This document shows positions 34,850-43,377 of a stretch of 64,000 nucleotides of DNA, in pieces. The DNA lies in the NCBI GenBank assembly GCA_944323165.1, contig CALURK010000008.1:34739-98738 (forward strand), in the 5' to 3' direction. Within the stretch, counting starts at the first letter, position 1, and each line of letters starts with the position of its first letter. Under the pieces are notes generated by a model. The model saw only the letters and a list, made by a program, of their open reading frames with translations. It was not told where the DNA came from and searched no databases. Source of the stretch: Candidatus Gastranaerophilales bacterium (GTDB taxonomy: Bacteria > Cyanobacteriota > Vampirovibrionia > Gastranaerophilales > Gastranaerophilaceae). The position numbers and the translations under genes are program-made.

Positions 34850-37072
34850 CTAAATTCGTTTAATTTTTTCGACAGAGTTCATCATATTGTTTAAAATTAC
34901 GTTTAGAATAGTTTCAGTTTTTGCTTTATGCAAGTCAGGATTTATAGTTTTCATCAAAAGAGTTTTGCTGAATGTTAATATTGGAACATTATTTGTAATC
35001 TGTTTTTTTAACGCTTTTTGAAATTCTTTACTTAAGTTGCTTTTTTCTTTAAAATTGTGAATTCCATTTATAAGTTCTTTATTTTTATAGAAAACGGATT
35101 TATCAGTTGAAGCAAATTGTAAATCAAAGTTTCTGATGTAATCCATTATTATATTTGTTATTTTAATTGTTTCGGAAGTTGTCAGAGGTTTTTTGTACAG
35201 TTCATAAAGGTTGTTTAGTTCTTTTTCAAAATCTTTTTCACCATAATTTTTAAGCAGAATTGTACTATACTCGTTTGTGTCCTCTTCCTGATGATTAGCA
35301 AACATTGTTCTATATATTTTTTGAGGTTCTTTAGAACGCTTTGCTAAAGAGTCAAGAGTTGCCATGCTGGCGGTTGCCAATTCTTTATTCACATCTGAAG
35401 CTACTGTTTTAAGTATATATTTGCACTCGGTTTCACCTAAAATTCTTTCGTCTTCGTCGAGTTTGTCACTCAACGAAATGATTGCAAAACTTAGTTTTGC
35501 ATCTTCTGTCATAAATGGACTTTTCAGTGCTTTTTTTGTTAAAAATCTTATGAAATTTGATGGAAATCCCACATATTCCTTGCTTATATAATCGTGTAGA
35601 GTTTCATCTAAATCGGCTGTTATGTATACGGGATTACCATTTGTATCTTTTAGGGTATAGACCTTGGCTTTATTTGCTTTTGCACTTTCATTGAGAAGTT
35701 CTAGTGTTGTTTTTTGAGGTTCAGTTTCTTTGGCGGTAAGTTTTTCTTCTTTAGGTATTTCTCCATAACGCCATAAGAAATGTTCATTCCATTTATTCTG
35801 CTCTTCATCATGTTTTAAGTAGCGTTTTTCTCTGTTAGGTACGATTGTTTGTACATAGTCTAATAATTCAGAAAATCTTTGCGGTACATGATCAATTACT
35901 TTTTGATTAGTTGTGTCAGGAGTTATTATCTGATATTCATTATTAATTGGTAATAAGCCGCCATTTTCGTATGTTTCTTCAAACAAATCAATGGTATCTG
36001 TTATTGCAGTTGAGTATTGTTCAAGAATTTGCGGGTGAGTTTTCCAAAACTGGGCAAAAAAGTTGTCAATCTTGGTGTTGTTGTCTTTGGCTTTTTGTGC
36101 GAAAGATTTCATTTCTTCAGAAAGATGAAGTTTGTCTGCTGCAATTGTCATTATCGGACTTAGGTATTTTACTATAAATGCAGCTTCTGGATCATCTTTG
36201 GAAAAACGTTTGGTTATGGCTTTTTTTATTGCAGCTTCGTCGCCCTTTGTCTTTATAATTTCTTTTTTTATTTGCTCTTTTTGATAGCTCTTTATTTTGT
36301 ATTTTCTCTGAACTGGTTTGTGTTCTTTTGTGGAATTGGTCTTATTATGAATTTCTTGTAATTCTTTTTTTAAATCCGCTTTATTTTGTTTTGGTAAGTT
36401 AACGAAGAATTTCTTATACTCATCCCTTGTGGCGATAAATGAATTCCAAAAATCGGTTTTGGGATATTGAATTCCGTAAGCGGATGTTGTTCCGTACGTA
36501 ATTGGCTGTGTTACTATTCCTTTGTATGCAGGGTTTAGATCTTTCTCATAAAAATCTTTGTTAATTTCTTTTATGGTTTTACCTTCAAGATAAATTTTTC
36601 TCAAAAGATAAATTCCAAGATGGTCAGTTCCGTCTTTGATAAGCGGGGTATCAGACATTTCTTTTGCAAGTTTTATGTCGGATAAAATTCCTGAGCGTCC
36701 TTTTAAACTTGCTTCGTGTAAATTATTAAACAATGTTTCTTTTGGGTAAGTGGATTTCACGTCTGCAAAATTATCAGTTACAGCTAAGAATTTGAAGCTT
36801 TCGCTTATCAACTGTTCAGGTGGAATGTGTTTTCTTTCTTCATACTCAGAATTTAAAAATTCTTTCATAGTTTGGGGCATGTACTTAATATTGAATTCCT
36901 GTTCATAAAAATTTTCAGGAGTTCTGCCCCTAAAATTTATGTTATAGTCTTTGTAAGCGTTAAGTATTGGTGTGGTTATTAATTTATTTTCCTCTGGTTG
37001 TGCCGGGGTATTTTTATTTGTATCTTTGAGAAATGGTTTATATTCGTTTAGTGTAATTTTATTAATTTTCAT
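34850..37072 (-). CDS. Large tagged hypothetical protein (NINFRG)
   Basis: 740 residues, hydrophilic, predicted mainly helical, no signal peptide or membrane segment. The N-terminal 50 residues are disordered-looking and carry NINFRG (44-49), the same F-R-G tag type found at the N-terminus of the 19021 protein. A lysine-rich stretch lies at about 235-290. I recognise no catalytic motif or domain. Good ribosome site (ggagg) before ATG. It is downstream of the SnoaL-like gene with a hairpin between them. Confidence 0.75.
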   Translation of the reverse strand: MKINKITLNEYKPFLKDTNKNTPAQPEENKLITTPILNAYKDYNINFRGRTPENFYEQEFNIKYMPQTMKEFLNSEYEERKHIPPEQLISESFKFLAVTDNFADVKSTYPKETLFNNLHEASLKGRSGILSDIKLAKEMSDTPLIKDGTDHLGIYLLRKIYLEGKTIKEINKDFYEKDLNPAYKGIVTQPITYGTTSAYGIQYPKTDFWNSFIATRDEYKKFFVNLPKQNKADLKKELQEIHNKTNSTKEHKPVQRKYKIKSYQKEQIKKEIIKTKGDEAAIKKAITKRFSKDDPEAAFIVKYLSPIMTIAADKLHLSEEMKSFAQKAKDNNTKIDNFFAQFWKTHPQILEQYSTAITDTIDLFEETYENGGLLPINNEYQIITPDTTNQKVIDHVPQRFSELLDYVQTIVPNREKRYLKHDEEQNKWNEHFLWRYGEIPKEEKLTAKETEPQKTTLELLNESAKANKAKVYTLKDTNGNPVYITADLDETLHDYISKEYVGFPSNFIRFLTKKALKSPFMTEDAKLSFAIISLSDKLDEDERILGETECKYILKTVASDVNKELATASMATLDSLAKRSKEPQKIYRTMFANHQEEDTNEYSTILLKNYGEKDFEKELNNLYELYKKPLTTSETIKITNIIMDYIRNFDLQFASTDKSVFYKNKELINGIHNFKEKSNLSKEFQKALKKQITNNVPILTFSKTLLMKTINPDLHKAKTETILNVILNNMMNSVEKIKRI

Positions 37073-37094
37073 GATTTCCTCCGTTTAGTAGGAA

Positions 37095-37138
37095 AACACA
37101 AGAAAATATTTTTTGCTAGCAAAATACTTTCTTGTGTT
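37095..37138 (-). terminator. Hairpin after the SnoaL-like gene
   Basis: A long imperfect palindrome (outer arms aacacaagaaa and tttcttgtgtt) centred on gctagc, followed on the minus strand by ttttcc. It probably ends the SnoaL-like transcript before the large tagged gene. Confidence 0.6.
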
Positions 37139-37154
37139 GAATTCTTACCGAAAA

Positions 37155-37595
37155 TTAAAGTTGAAAAGCACCAATACCTCTTAATATTCCAATTATTCCT
37201 TCTGCTGCTATATCATTAATGATTTTTCCTTCTTTATTAAAAGTATAAAAATTCATTATAGAAGCAGAGAAAGTTTTTTGTGTAGGTTTAATTCCAAAGA
37301 ACTCTCCATCGTGTTTCCCTGTACAGGTCCATCTAACAGCAACTTTATCATTTTCTGCAATCATCTCTTCAAGCTTCCATTGAACATTAGAAAAGCTTTT
37401 TCTCATCCAGTAAACTACTGATAAATACCCTTTTCCGCCATATAAAGGATCAGGAGAAGCCGGCGTATAAAAGCTGGCATCATCAGAGATAAGTTCTTGT
37501 GCTAATTTTTCGTCAGCTGTGTTTATCATTTTTTCAAATTTTTTCATCTGTGTTTTGTGAAATTCTGTTTTTTCTACCATTTTATCTTGCACCAT
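37155..37595 (-). CDS. SnoaL-like (NTF2-fold) protein
   Basis: 146 residues. After a helical start, the sequence follows a SnoaL-type NTF2 fold: LAQELISDDASFYTPASPDPLYGGKGYLSVVYWMRKSFSNVQWKLEEMIAENDKVAVRWTCTGKHDGEFFGIKPTQKTFSASIMNFYTFNKEGKI. The family includes polyketide cyclases and many uncharacterised ester or small-ligand binding proteins; no function can be set. Ribosome site aaaggag lies five bases before ATG. Confidence 0.82.
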   Translation of the reverse strand: MVQDKMVEKTEFHKTQMKKFEKMINTADEKLAQELISDDASFYTPASPDPLYGGKGYLSVVYWMRKSFSNVQWKLEEMIAENDKVAVRWTCTGKHDGEFFGIKPTQKTFSASIMNFYTFNKEGKIINDIAAEGIIGILRGIGAFQL

Positions 37596-37684
37596 AAGCT
37601 CCTTTCTTTATTAAGTTTGTAAAACTATTTCTTACTTTTTAGCATAACATAAAAAGTAGTCTTGAGATTTTGTTTTGATACGAA

Positions 37685-37721
37685 AAAGCGGCGCGAGCAC
37701 ATTTTGTGCTCGCGCCGCTTT
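37685..37721 (-). terminator. Terminator of hsp20
   Basis: A 17-bp GC-rich perfect stem (37685-37701 with 37705-37721) followed on the minus strand by tttttcg. It lies between hsp20 and the SnoaL-like gene. Confidence 0.88.
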
Positions 37722-37743
37722 GAACAAATACCCTTTTTTAGAA

Positions 37744-38199
37744 TTAGTCAACTGTTAATTTCTTAATGTCACCCTTTTCAGCTGCTAATTTTGGTGCTTC
37801 AATTCTCAATATACCGTGTTCAAGTTTTGCAGTTGTCTTTTCAACATCGATTTCTTGAGGGAAGTAAACAGTTCTTGAAAATTCACCATATCTGAATTCA
37901 GATTTTCTGTAACCTTTTGTATCTTCGTTCTGTTCTTCTTCTTTCTTTGCATTAATTGTAATGTGGTTTTTATCTATATCGATATCCAAGTCTTCTTTCT
38001 TAACACCAGGTAATTCTGCTTTTACAGTATATTCCTTATCTTTTTCGTGCAATTCTACAGGCATTGCCAGTTTATCTATCTCTTCGTTATAAATATACTC
38101 TGGGAAAAAGCTGTCAAAGTTTCTGTTTAAAATAGAACTGATTTCATCATTTACAGATTTTATAAACCCGTCAGGTGATTTTTTAATTAAGAATTTCAT
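37744..38199 (-). CDS. Small heat-shock protein Hsp20/IbpA family
   Basis: 151 residues. The alpha-crystallin domain covers about 50-145: PVELHEKDKEYTVKAELPGVKKEDLDIDIDKNHITINAKKEE, RSEFRYGEFSRTVYFPQEID and the closing LEHGILRIEAPKL (the G-I/V-L motif). It holds unfolding proteins in the cytoplasm. Good ribosome site (aaaggag). No CIRCE element or clear sigma-32 promoter is visible upstream. Confidence 0.93.
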   Translation of the reverse strand: MKFLIKKSPDGFIKSVNDEISSILNRNFDSFFPEYIYNEEIDKLAMPVELHEKDKEYTVKAELPGVKKEDLDIDIDKNHITINAKKEEEQNEDTKGYRKSEFRYGEFSRTVYFPQEIDVEKTTAKLEHGILRIEAPKLAAEKGDIKKLTVD

Positions 38200-38458
38200 G
38201 ATGTTCTCCTTTCATATTTACTACCATTACTTTCAACACTTATATTATTACTCTGTTTTTAATATAACATTGATTTCTTAACTAAAAATTAACTTTCGTA
38301 ATAATTTTTGTTTGTACACTTCTACAATTCATTTAAATGGGAAGTAATACAAAGTTCTATTGTCCGAAATTTTAAGAGTTTAACCCTAAAAACTAAACTA
38401 ACAGGTAATTTATGTCATCATATAACACTTTACAATTTCTGTATGGAGATATGTTGTT
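38200..38458. other. Intergenic region between hsp20 and the 38459 gene
   Basis: 259 very AT-rich bases holding the divergent starts. I see no clear hairpin, operator or complete promoter; a tatatt segment on the minus strand may be the hsp20 -10. Confidence 0.4.
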
Positions 38459-38770
38459 ATGGAAAAATTTCAGAATAAATATTTAGAAATAAAAAACATC
38501 AGCAGAGATATAGTAAGCTGGGTTGAAAATATTGCAGAAGAAAACAACTGCAAAGTAGAACGCAAGGAATGGAAAAGTAAGTATAACAGTTATGTTGTGT
38601 ACGATTATGAACCTTTTTGTTCCGAGGGGTTTGAAATTAATATTCTTCTGAGTTCGTTTGATATATCATATCTTAATTTTATAAAGTATTTGTACAATGA
38701 AAAACTAAGTACAATAGAGTATTTGGATAATTGTATAAAAATTCCCGCAATAAAAAACTATTCACATTAG
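38459..38770 (+). CDS. Small hypothetical protein upstream of the aminotransferase
   Basis: 103 residues, acidic and aromatic-rich, no membrane segment, not recognised. A poor ribosome site (ggag ten bases upstream). It lies 50 bases before the aminotransferase gene on the same strand and may share its transcript. Confidence 0.6.
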   Translation: MEKFQNKYLEIKNISRDIVSWVENIAEENNCKVERKEWKSKYNSYVVYDYEPFCSEGFEINILLSSFDISYLNFIKYLYNEKLSTIEYLDNCIKIPAIKNYSH

Positions 38771-38820
38771 AAAATTTGGTATATAATATTCCTTAGCCAA
38801 GTTTAGCGAGGAGTATTAAT

Positions 38821-40059
38821 ATGCAGGAAAAATTTAATGATTATGTGCAAACTCTTGAAACATATATAATGTTTCGCATAAAAGAGACTGTAGCAAAAAT
38901 AACCCCTGAGTTGAAAGCAAAAGGTAGAAGTCCTATATCATTATCAATGGGTGCGCCGACTGCCGCTCCTCCTAAGTATCTCATAGACGCTTTAAAATCT
39001 GCATTGGATGAAGTCGGTATTCACACGTATTCGACACCAAGGGGCGAAAAATTTTATAGAGAAGCTATTGCAAAAAGAATGAAAGAGCGCTTTAATGTGG
39101 AATTAAATCCTGAAACTGAAATCTTTTCGCTTATAGGTTCAAAAGAAGGTTTGGCAAATTTCATAAGAGTTTTATTAAATCCAACAACTGTGGATGAGGA
39201 TAAGGAAATCATAATGGTTCCTGATCCGGGGTATGCTTCTTATGGAGAGATGATAAAAGTATCCGGCGGAAAAGCATATTCAGTACCTTTAACGCCTGAA
39301 AATAATTTTATGCCTGATATGGATGAAGTTTGGGAAAATCTTATAAAAGAAGGGTATAATCCTAAAAAAGTGAAAGCTCTTTTAATCAATTATCCAAACA
39401 ATCCTTTGGGTGCAACTGCAACAAGAGAATATTTCAAGACTCTTGTAGATTTTTGTAAAAAACATAATATACTATTAATGTCTGATGCTGCATATACGGA
39501 TATGTATTTCAAGCCTGAATTAAAACCGATGAGTATTCTTGAAATAGAAGGAGCGAAGGATATTGCAGTGGAATTTTTCAGCTTTTCAAAGCCTTATGCA
39601 ATAACAGGCTGGCGTCTTGGCTGGATTTGCGGTAATTCTGAAGCCGTAAAAGTTTTTGGTAAGATGAAATCTACGATAGATTCAGGGTTATTTAAAGCAT
39701 TACAAAAAGCTTGTGCAGAAATTCTTAATTCCAAAGAGGGTGAAGAATATATAAGTAAAGCGAATAAAGTCTTCAAGAAAAATCAGGAAATTTTTGTAAA
39801 AGGTTTAAAGGAAGAACTCGGATGGGGTGATTTTAATATTCCTGATGCAACATTTTATCTATGGATTCCTATCCCTCCAAGATACAAAACCTCTGCAGAA
39901 TTTACAGATGATTTAATGCGCAAATCAGGTGTTGTAATGGTTCCGGGAGATGCCTTCGGAAAATACGGTCAAGGCTTCTGTAGAATTTCTCTTGTTTGCT
40001 CAGAAGATGAGCTTCGAGAAGTTATCAGAAGAATGAAGGAAGATGGTTTTGTTTATTAA
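38821..40059 (+). CDS. Class I/II PLP-dependent aminotransferase (LL-diaminopimelate or aspartate type)
   Basis: 412 residues, fold type I. Marks: SLSMGAPTAAPP, YSTPRGEKFYREAIA, the NPNNP-like LLINYPNNPLGATAT, DAAYTDMYF, the PLP lysine in FFSFSKPYAITGWRLGW and GVVMVPGDAFGKYGQGFCRIS with the carboxylate-binding Arg. It transfers an amino group in the cytoplasm. The general pattern fits DapL-like LL-diaminopimelate aminotransferases, used by cyanobacteria-related lineages for lysine and peptidoglycan, but other substrates are possible. Terminator follows. Confidence 0.85.
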   Translation: MQEKFNDYVQTLETYIMFRIKETVAKITPELKAKGRSPISLSMGAPTAAPPKYLIDALKSALDEVGIHTYSTPRGEKFYREAIAKRMKERFNVELNPETEIFSLIGSKEGLANFIRVLLNPTTVDEDKEIIMVPDPGYASYGEMIKVSGGKAYSVPLTPENNFMPDMDEVWENLIKEGYNPKKVKALLINYPNNPLGATATREYFKTLVDFCKKHNILLMSDAAYTDMYFKPELKPMSILEIEGAKDIAVEFFSFSKPYAITGWRLGWICGNSEAVKVFGKMKSTIDSGLFKALQKACAEILNSKEGEEYISKANKVFKKNQEIFVKGLKEELGWGDFNIPDATFYLWIPIPPRYKTSAEFTDDLMRKSGVVMVPGDAFGKYGQGFCRISLVCSEDELREVIRRMKEDGFVY

Positions 40060-40075
40060 GTAACTTTCAATAGTC

Positions 40076-40108
40076 AAAAAAGATGTACTTATATAGTACA
40101 TCTTTTTT
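40076..40108. terminator. Bidirectional terminator after the aminotransferase
   Basis: A 14-bp stem (40076-40089 with 40095-40108) flanked by A- and T-runs, shared with the convergent small HTH gene. Confidence 0.88.
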
Positions 40109-40316
40109 ATTCTTCATCACAAAAAACGAGCTTCATTCCAAGTGCTTTGGCAATCAATTTTATTTCGGAATAACGAATAGTATCCGCTCTTAATTTTTTA
40201 GATAAGCTGTCAACCGTGTATTTTCTACCAGAATTTTCTGACATATATTTGGCGATATTAGTTAATGTTATACCTTTTGCACTAGCTAGTGACTTGATTT
40301 CATTTATCGTATTCAT
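40107..40316 (-). CDS. Small helix-turn-helix protein
   Basis: 69 residues. The HTH spans about 8-60: LASAKGITLTNIAKYMSENSGRKYTVDSLSKKL, with IKLIAKALGM closing the fold, similar to Cro/CI-type single-domain regulators. The upstream 100 bases contain many agcta/tagct elements (see the repeat at 40336-40416), likely binding sites. Confidence 0.75.
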   Translation of the reverse strand: MNTINEIKSLASAKGITLTNIAKYMSENSGRKYTVDSLSKKLRADTIRYSEIKLIAKALGMKLVFCDEE

Positions 40317-40335
40317 TCTATAATTATACTTTATA

Positions 40336-40416
40336 AGCTAAATGTAGCTCAAAATTACTAATATTTCTTGATAATACTAGCTATAATATGCTAATATTAG
40401 CTAATAGGTGCTATTA
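40336..40416. repeat. Cluster of agcta/gctaat elements upstream of the small HTH gene
   Basis: The segment holds repeated agcta, tagcta, ctaatattag (palindrome, 40391-40400) and gctatta words within 80 bases. They face the start of the HTH gene and are candidate operators for autoregulation. Confidence 0.5.
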
Positions 40417-40433
40417 ATATAAAGAGGAACTTG

Positions 40434-40550
40434 ATGTACAAATTTAGTAATTCAAAGTACCGGGAAAAAATTTAATAAAATTCAAGATGATTTAGGGATA
40501 CCAAGATAGGATGTAAATGGCAAAAAAAAAATTCTTGAGTTTTATATCAG
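40434..40550 (+). pseudogene. Possible decayed small gene
   Basis: An ATG after an aggaac site begins MYKFSNSKYRE, then a run of six As breaks the frame. In the next frame the text continues KFNKIQDDLGIPR, a TAG stop (40507-40509), then DVNGKKKILEFYIS up to the next gene. One indel and one stop would restore a small protein of about 40 residues. Low confidence, as such short text can arise by chance. Confidence 0.3.
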
Positions 40551-40551
40551 T

Positions 40552-41169
40552 ATGAATATCCAATCAATAAATTCTCAACAGTCATATAAGCCAAATTTTA
40601 AATCAACATATCCCGTTATGCATTGGGTAGCTGAAACAAATGGAAGTTATGCAAGGGTTTCTAATCTGGATTTAGTTAAGAAGCTTCAGGGCAAAGTTAT
40701 TAGGATGCTGAATAAGCCGCTTAAGGACAGTAAAACAAAAATGAACATCACTGAGCAAAATCTCAGAGCTTATATAGGTGCTTGTGATGTTTCATATAGA
40801 AACAATCCGACGGTAAGGTCGTTTTATAACAGAACGGAAAGTTCTTTGGGAGGATTTTCTCCGATTTCTTATATAATATCCGGTGAGGATGTTGAGTTAT
40901 TCGATAATGCTTTGGCAAAAAACATAGGGAAAGCCAAAAGTAAGGCGAGAGAATATTTGTCAAGACCGTATTCTCCGGAGGCTATAGAGGCAATAAAGTT
41001 GTATAATAATGAGGGTTTGAGGTTTGTAAAGGATTTTTCTAAACAGATAAAAGATAAAAATAATATCCCTTATGTTTTGCATACGAAATTTGAAATAGTA
41101 AGAAATAAATTAGGTAAAATAAAAGATTATCGATTTGTAGATGCAAGATTTTTGCCTGTAAAAAAATAA
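40552..41169 (+). CDS. Tagged hypothetical protein (NFKS)
   Basis: 205 residues. The N-terminus MNIQSINSQQSYKPNFKSTYP has the position and composition of the F-[RK]-G tags, with Ser in place of Gly. The remainder is basic, soluble and mixed helix/strand, with a basic C-terminal KPVKK-like end. No family recognised and no clear ribosome site, unusual here. It is followed by tRNA-Gly. Confidence 0.65.
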   Translation: MNIQSINSQQSYKPNFKSTYPVMHWVAETNGSYARVSNLDLVKKLQGKVIRMLNKPLKDSKTKMNITEQNLRAYIGACDVSYRNNPTVRSFYNRTESSLGGFSPISYIISGEDVELFDNALAKNIGKAKSKAREYLSRPYSPEAIEAIKLYNNEGLRFVKDFSKQIKDKNNIPYVLHTKFEIVRNKLGKIKDYRFVDARFLPVKK

Positions 41170-41222
41170 AGAAGCACACACTTGACTTTAAAAACTGAGC
41201 ATGTATTATAGAAGTATACCGA

Positions 41223-41297
41223 GCGGGGGTAATTCAGTGGTAGAATGCCTCCTTGCCAAGGAGGATGTCGCGAGTTCGAGCCTCGTCTCCCGCTCCA
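41223..41297 (+). tRNA. tRNA-Gly (anticodon GCC)
   Basis: A 75-base cloverleaf including encoded CCA (41295-41297). Acceptor arm gcgggggt pairs with the ctcccgc end; the anticodon stem-loop cctccttgccaaggagg shows GCC; the T arm holds gagttcgagcctc. It reads GGC and GGT. Its 3' 19 bases recur at 41457. Confidence 0.97.
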
Positions 41298-41478
41298 TTT
41301 AAAACAATACATTGAAAGCGAGAATAAGAGGTGAGAACTCACTGAATGAAGTTCAGAAACGAGTTCGGCGCGAGTGAGCAGAGGGCGCAGCCGGTGTCGG
41401 CCTGCAAGAGCAGGGTGAGCAGGGCGGAGTCCCGTTTAACGCGAACGAGCAAGAGAAGCCTCGTCTCCCGCTCCATTT
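41279..41478 (+). repeat. Direct repeat of the tRNA-Gly 3' end flanking GC-rich DNA
   Basis: The 22 bases 41279-41300 (agcctcgtctcccgctcc plus attt) recur exactly at 41457-41478. Between them, about 41340-41456 is markedly GC-rich, rich in gagc/gagcag words, and unlike the AT-rich surroundings. This resembles an att-site duplication left by integration at a tRNA gene, but no integrase is present. Confidence 0.6.
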
Positions 41479-41522
41479 TAAAAGTATTTAAAAGTTTTAT
41501 AATATGAGATGAATATAAATAG

Positions 41523-41547
41523 ACTAAGCCCAATGCTTAGTTTTTTT
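41523..41547 (+). terminator. Terminator downstream of tRNA-Gly
   Basis: A 7-bp stem (41523-41529 with 41535-41541), five-base loop and seven Ts. It lies just before the glycosyltransferase start. Confidence 0.75.
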
Positions 41548-41559
41548 ATTAGGAGCTTG

Positions 41560-43029
41560 ATGGAAAATTTAAAAAAGAATTCTTATTGTTTATTGGTCGG
41601 TTTTTTATTTTTATTAGGAATTTTTTTAAGAACAAAACTCTATATTACCAACAATGTTTTTGAAGATGATGAATGCAGGCTTGCGATTACAATGCTTGGA
41701 AAGACCTTATGGCAAATGTTTTTACCGCTTGGCTATGCTCAGTCTGCGCCTCCTGTTTTTATGTTCTTTTCAAAGTTGTTTGCGGAAGTTTTGGGGTATA
41801 GCGAAATTGTTTTAAAATTTATACCTTTTGTTTCTTCAATTTTGGGAATTTATTTTTTCTATTTATTATGCAAGGATTATTTTTCCAAAAAAATATCGAT
41901 AATTCTATGTTTATTTCTATTTGTTTTAAACCATAATTTTATAGTCTATTCGTCTGTTTTTAAGCAATATTCTACGGATATATTATTCAGTGTTTTGTGT
42001 TTATATATTTTGCCTAAAATCAATGTTATAAAATTAAGTATAAAAAAATATGTATTATTAATATTGTCGTTAATTCTATTGCCTTTTATATCTTTACCGA
42101 GTTTATTTTTTATCGCCGGTTTTTGTATTCAAAATCTTATAAACAATTTCAAAAATAAGGAATTTTACAAAAGAATATTTTGGTTTTTAATCCCGTTTAC
42201 ATTAGTAATGTTGGTATACTATGTTTTTAATTTATTACCATCTAAGTTAAATATGGATGAAATATTCCCGAATTATTGGGTCGATGGGTTTTGTCGTTTA
42301 TCGCTGATATCGATATTGCGCCTTGTTGCTTGTAATTTAAAATTTATTTTTATGCCCAATAATTTGATACTTTTTCAGTTTGTTTTATTTGTTTGGGGCT
42401 TCATACTTTGCGTCTTAGATAAGTCTGAAACAAAGAATAGATCTCTGTTTATTTTGTTAACATTTTTCTTTGTATTTTTAGCTTCATTACTAAAACTATA
42501 TCCTTTGTCAGGAAGAGTTGGGTTATTTTTATCTCCTCTTATAATTTTAATTATGCTGATTCCTCTGGATAAGGCAAAATTTCCTAAAATTAAATATTGG
42601 ACGGCATTGTTATTTTTAATTCTAAGTTTTTATCAATATTCTCTAGGACATATATTAAAGTATGCAAATAATGCTGAAGTCTTTGGATATTCACCCAAGA
42701 ATTTAACCATGTACTTAAAGGAGAATTTTAATGCAAAAGAGGACATAATTCTGTGTAATCCTGCTTCTGCCGCTAGTTATATTTTTTATTCAAGCAAGTA
42801 TAATCTAAATACTGAAAACAATTATGAAATGAGTTTTGAATCTACTGATAGGGATGGTGTGTATAACTATTTTAATAATCTGAAAAAAAATCAGAAGTAT
42901 TGGCTGTATATGATAAAAGATTATAGACGTGCAAAAGTATTTCCTTACATACTTGAGTGGTTAGAAAATAAGAAGATTTTATATTATAAAAAAGAGAGAA
43001 ATTCGTACTTAATATATTTTGAGAATTAA
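41560..43029 (+). CDS. GT-C-type membrane glycosyltransferase (PMT/ArnT-like)
   Basis: 489 residues, about eleven membrane helices. The first periplasmic loop holds VFEDDECRLA with an acidic pair, as in PMT/ArnT/family-39 glycosyltransferases that use lipid-linked sugars. A soluble C-terminal part (about 400-489) follows. The start at 41560 has aggag; an upstream in-frame ATG (41509) lies before the terminator hairpin and is rejected. It may accept sugars loaded by GT2 enzymes such as the one at 6143. Substrate unknown. It is three bases from the YraN-like gene. Confidence 0.8.
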   Translation: MENLKKNSYCLLVGFLFLLGIFLRTKLYITNNVFEDDECRLAITMLGKTLWQMFLPLGYAQSAPPVFMFFSKLFAEVLGYSEIVLKFIPFVSSILGIYFFYLLCKDYFSKKISIILCLFLFVLNHNFIVYSSVFKQYSTDILFSVLCLYILPKINVIKLSIKKYVLLILSLILLPFISLPSLFFIAGFCIQNLINNFKNKEFYKRIFWFLIPFTLVMLVYYVFNLLPSKLNMDEIFPNYWVDGFCRLSLISILRLVACNLKFIFMPNNLILFQFVLFVWGFILCVLDKSETKNRSLFILLTFFFVFLASLLKLYPLSGRVGLFLSPLIILIMLIPLDKAKFPKIKYWTALLFLILSFYQYSLGHILKYANNAEVFGYSPKNLTMYLKENFNAKEDIILCNPASAASYIFYSSKYNLNTENNYEMSFESTDRDGVYNYFNNLKKNQKYWLYMIKDYRRAKVFPYILEWLENKKILYYKKERNSYLIYFEN

Positions 43030-43032
43030 TTT

Positions 43033-43377
43033 ATGTCAAATATTAGTGTAGGAAAACAAGGTGAAGAAATTGCAAAAAATTATCTTGTAAAAAACGGGTA
43101 CAAGATAATAGATACCAATGTTCGTTTTTCACGATTTTGTGAGATAGATATAATCGCTTGTGATAAAAAAAGTTTAGTTTTTGTAGAAGTAAAGACCAGA
43201 ACGAGCTATATCTGCGGACATCCTCTTGAGTCGATTACAAAAGTAAAATATCAGCATATAAAACAAGGGCTTTTTATGTATCTGCAGGAACACAAAGAGT
43301 ATAAAAGCTATAGAATAGATGCAATTTCAATTTTGTTAAAACCGGAGGTAAAAATAGAGCACCTGAAAAACATTTAG
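43033..43377 (+). CDS. YraN/UPF0102 family nuclease-like protein
   Basis: 114 residues of the restriction-endonuclease-like UPF0102 family. The core is GKQGEEIAKNYLVKNGYKIIDTNVRF, Glu37/Asp39 in FCEIDIIACD, and FVEVKTR (Glu52, Lys54), the PD-(D/E)xK pattern. Its exact role is not established; it is often encoded near ribonuclease H or replication genes, not so here. The stop overlaps the convergent DUF3137-like gene by four bases. Confidence 0.88.
   Translation: MSNISVGKQGEEIAKNYLVKNGYKIIDTNVRFSRFCEIDIIACDKKSLVFVEVKTRTSYICGHPLESITKVKYQHIKQGLFMYLQEHKEYKSYRIDAISILLKPEVKIEHLKNI

Noticed and set aside
40507..40509. Recoded TAG codon
   Set aside because: All other genes end normally with TAG, TAA or TGA; decay of a small gene is simpler.
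41127..41342. Minus-strand frame over tRNA-Gly
   Set aside because: It is the reverse complement of the tRNA gene and the end of the upstream gene; no independent support.
41339..41533. Minus-strand frame covering the GC-rich insert and the tRNA 3'-end copy
   Set aside because: It lies over the tRNA-end repeat and a terminator, has no ribosome site and no domain.
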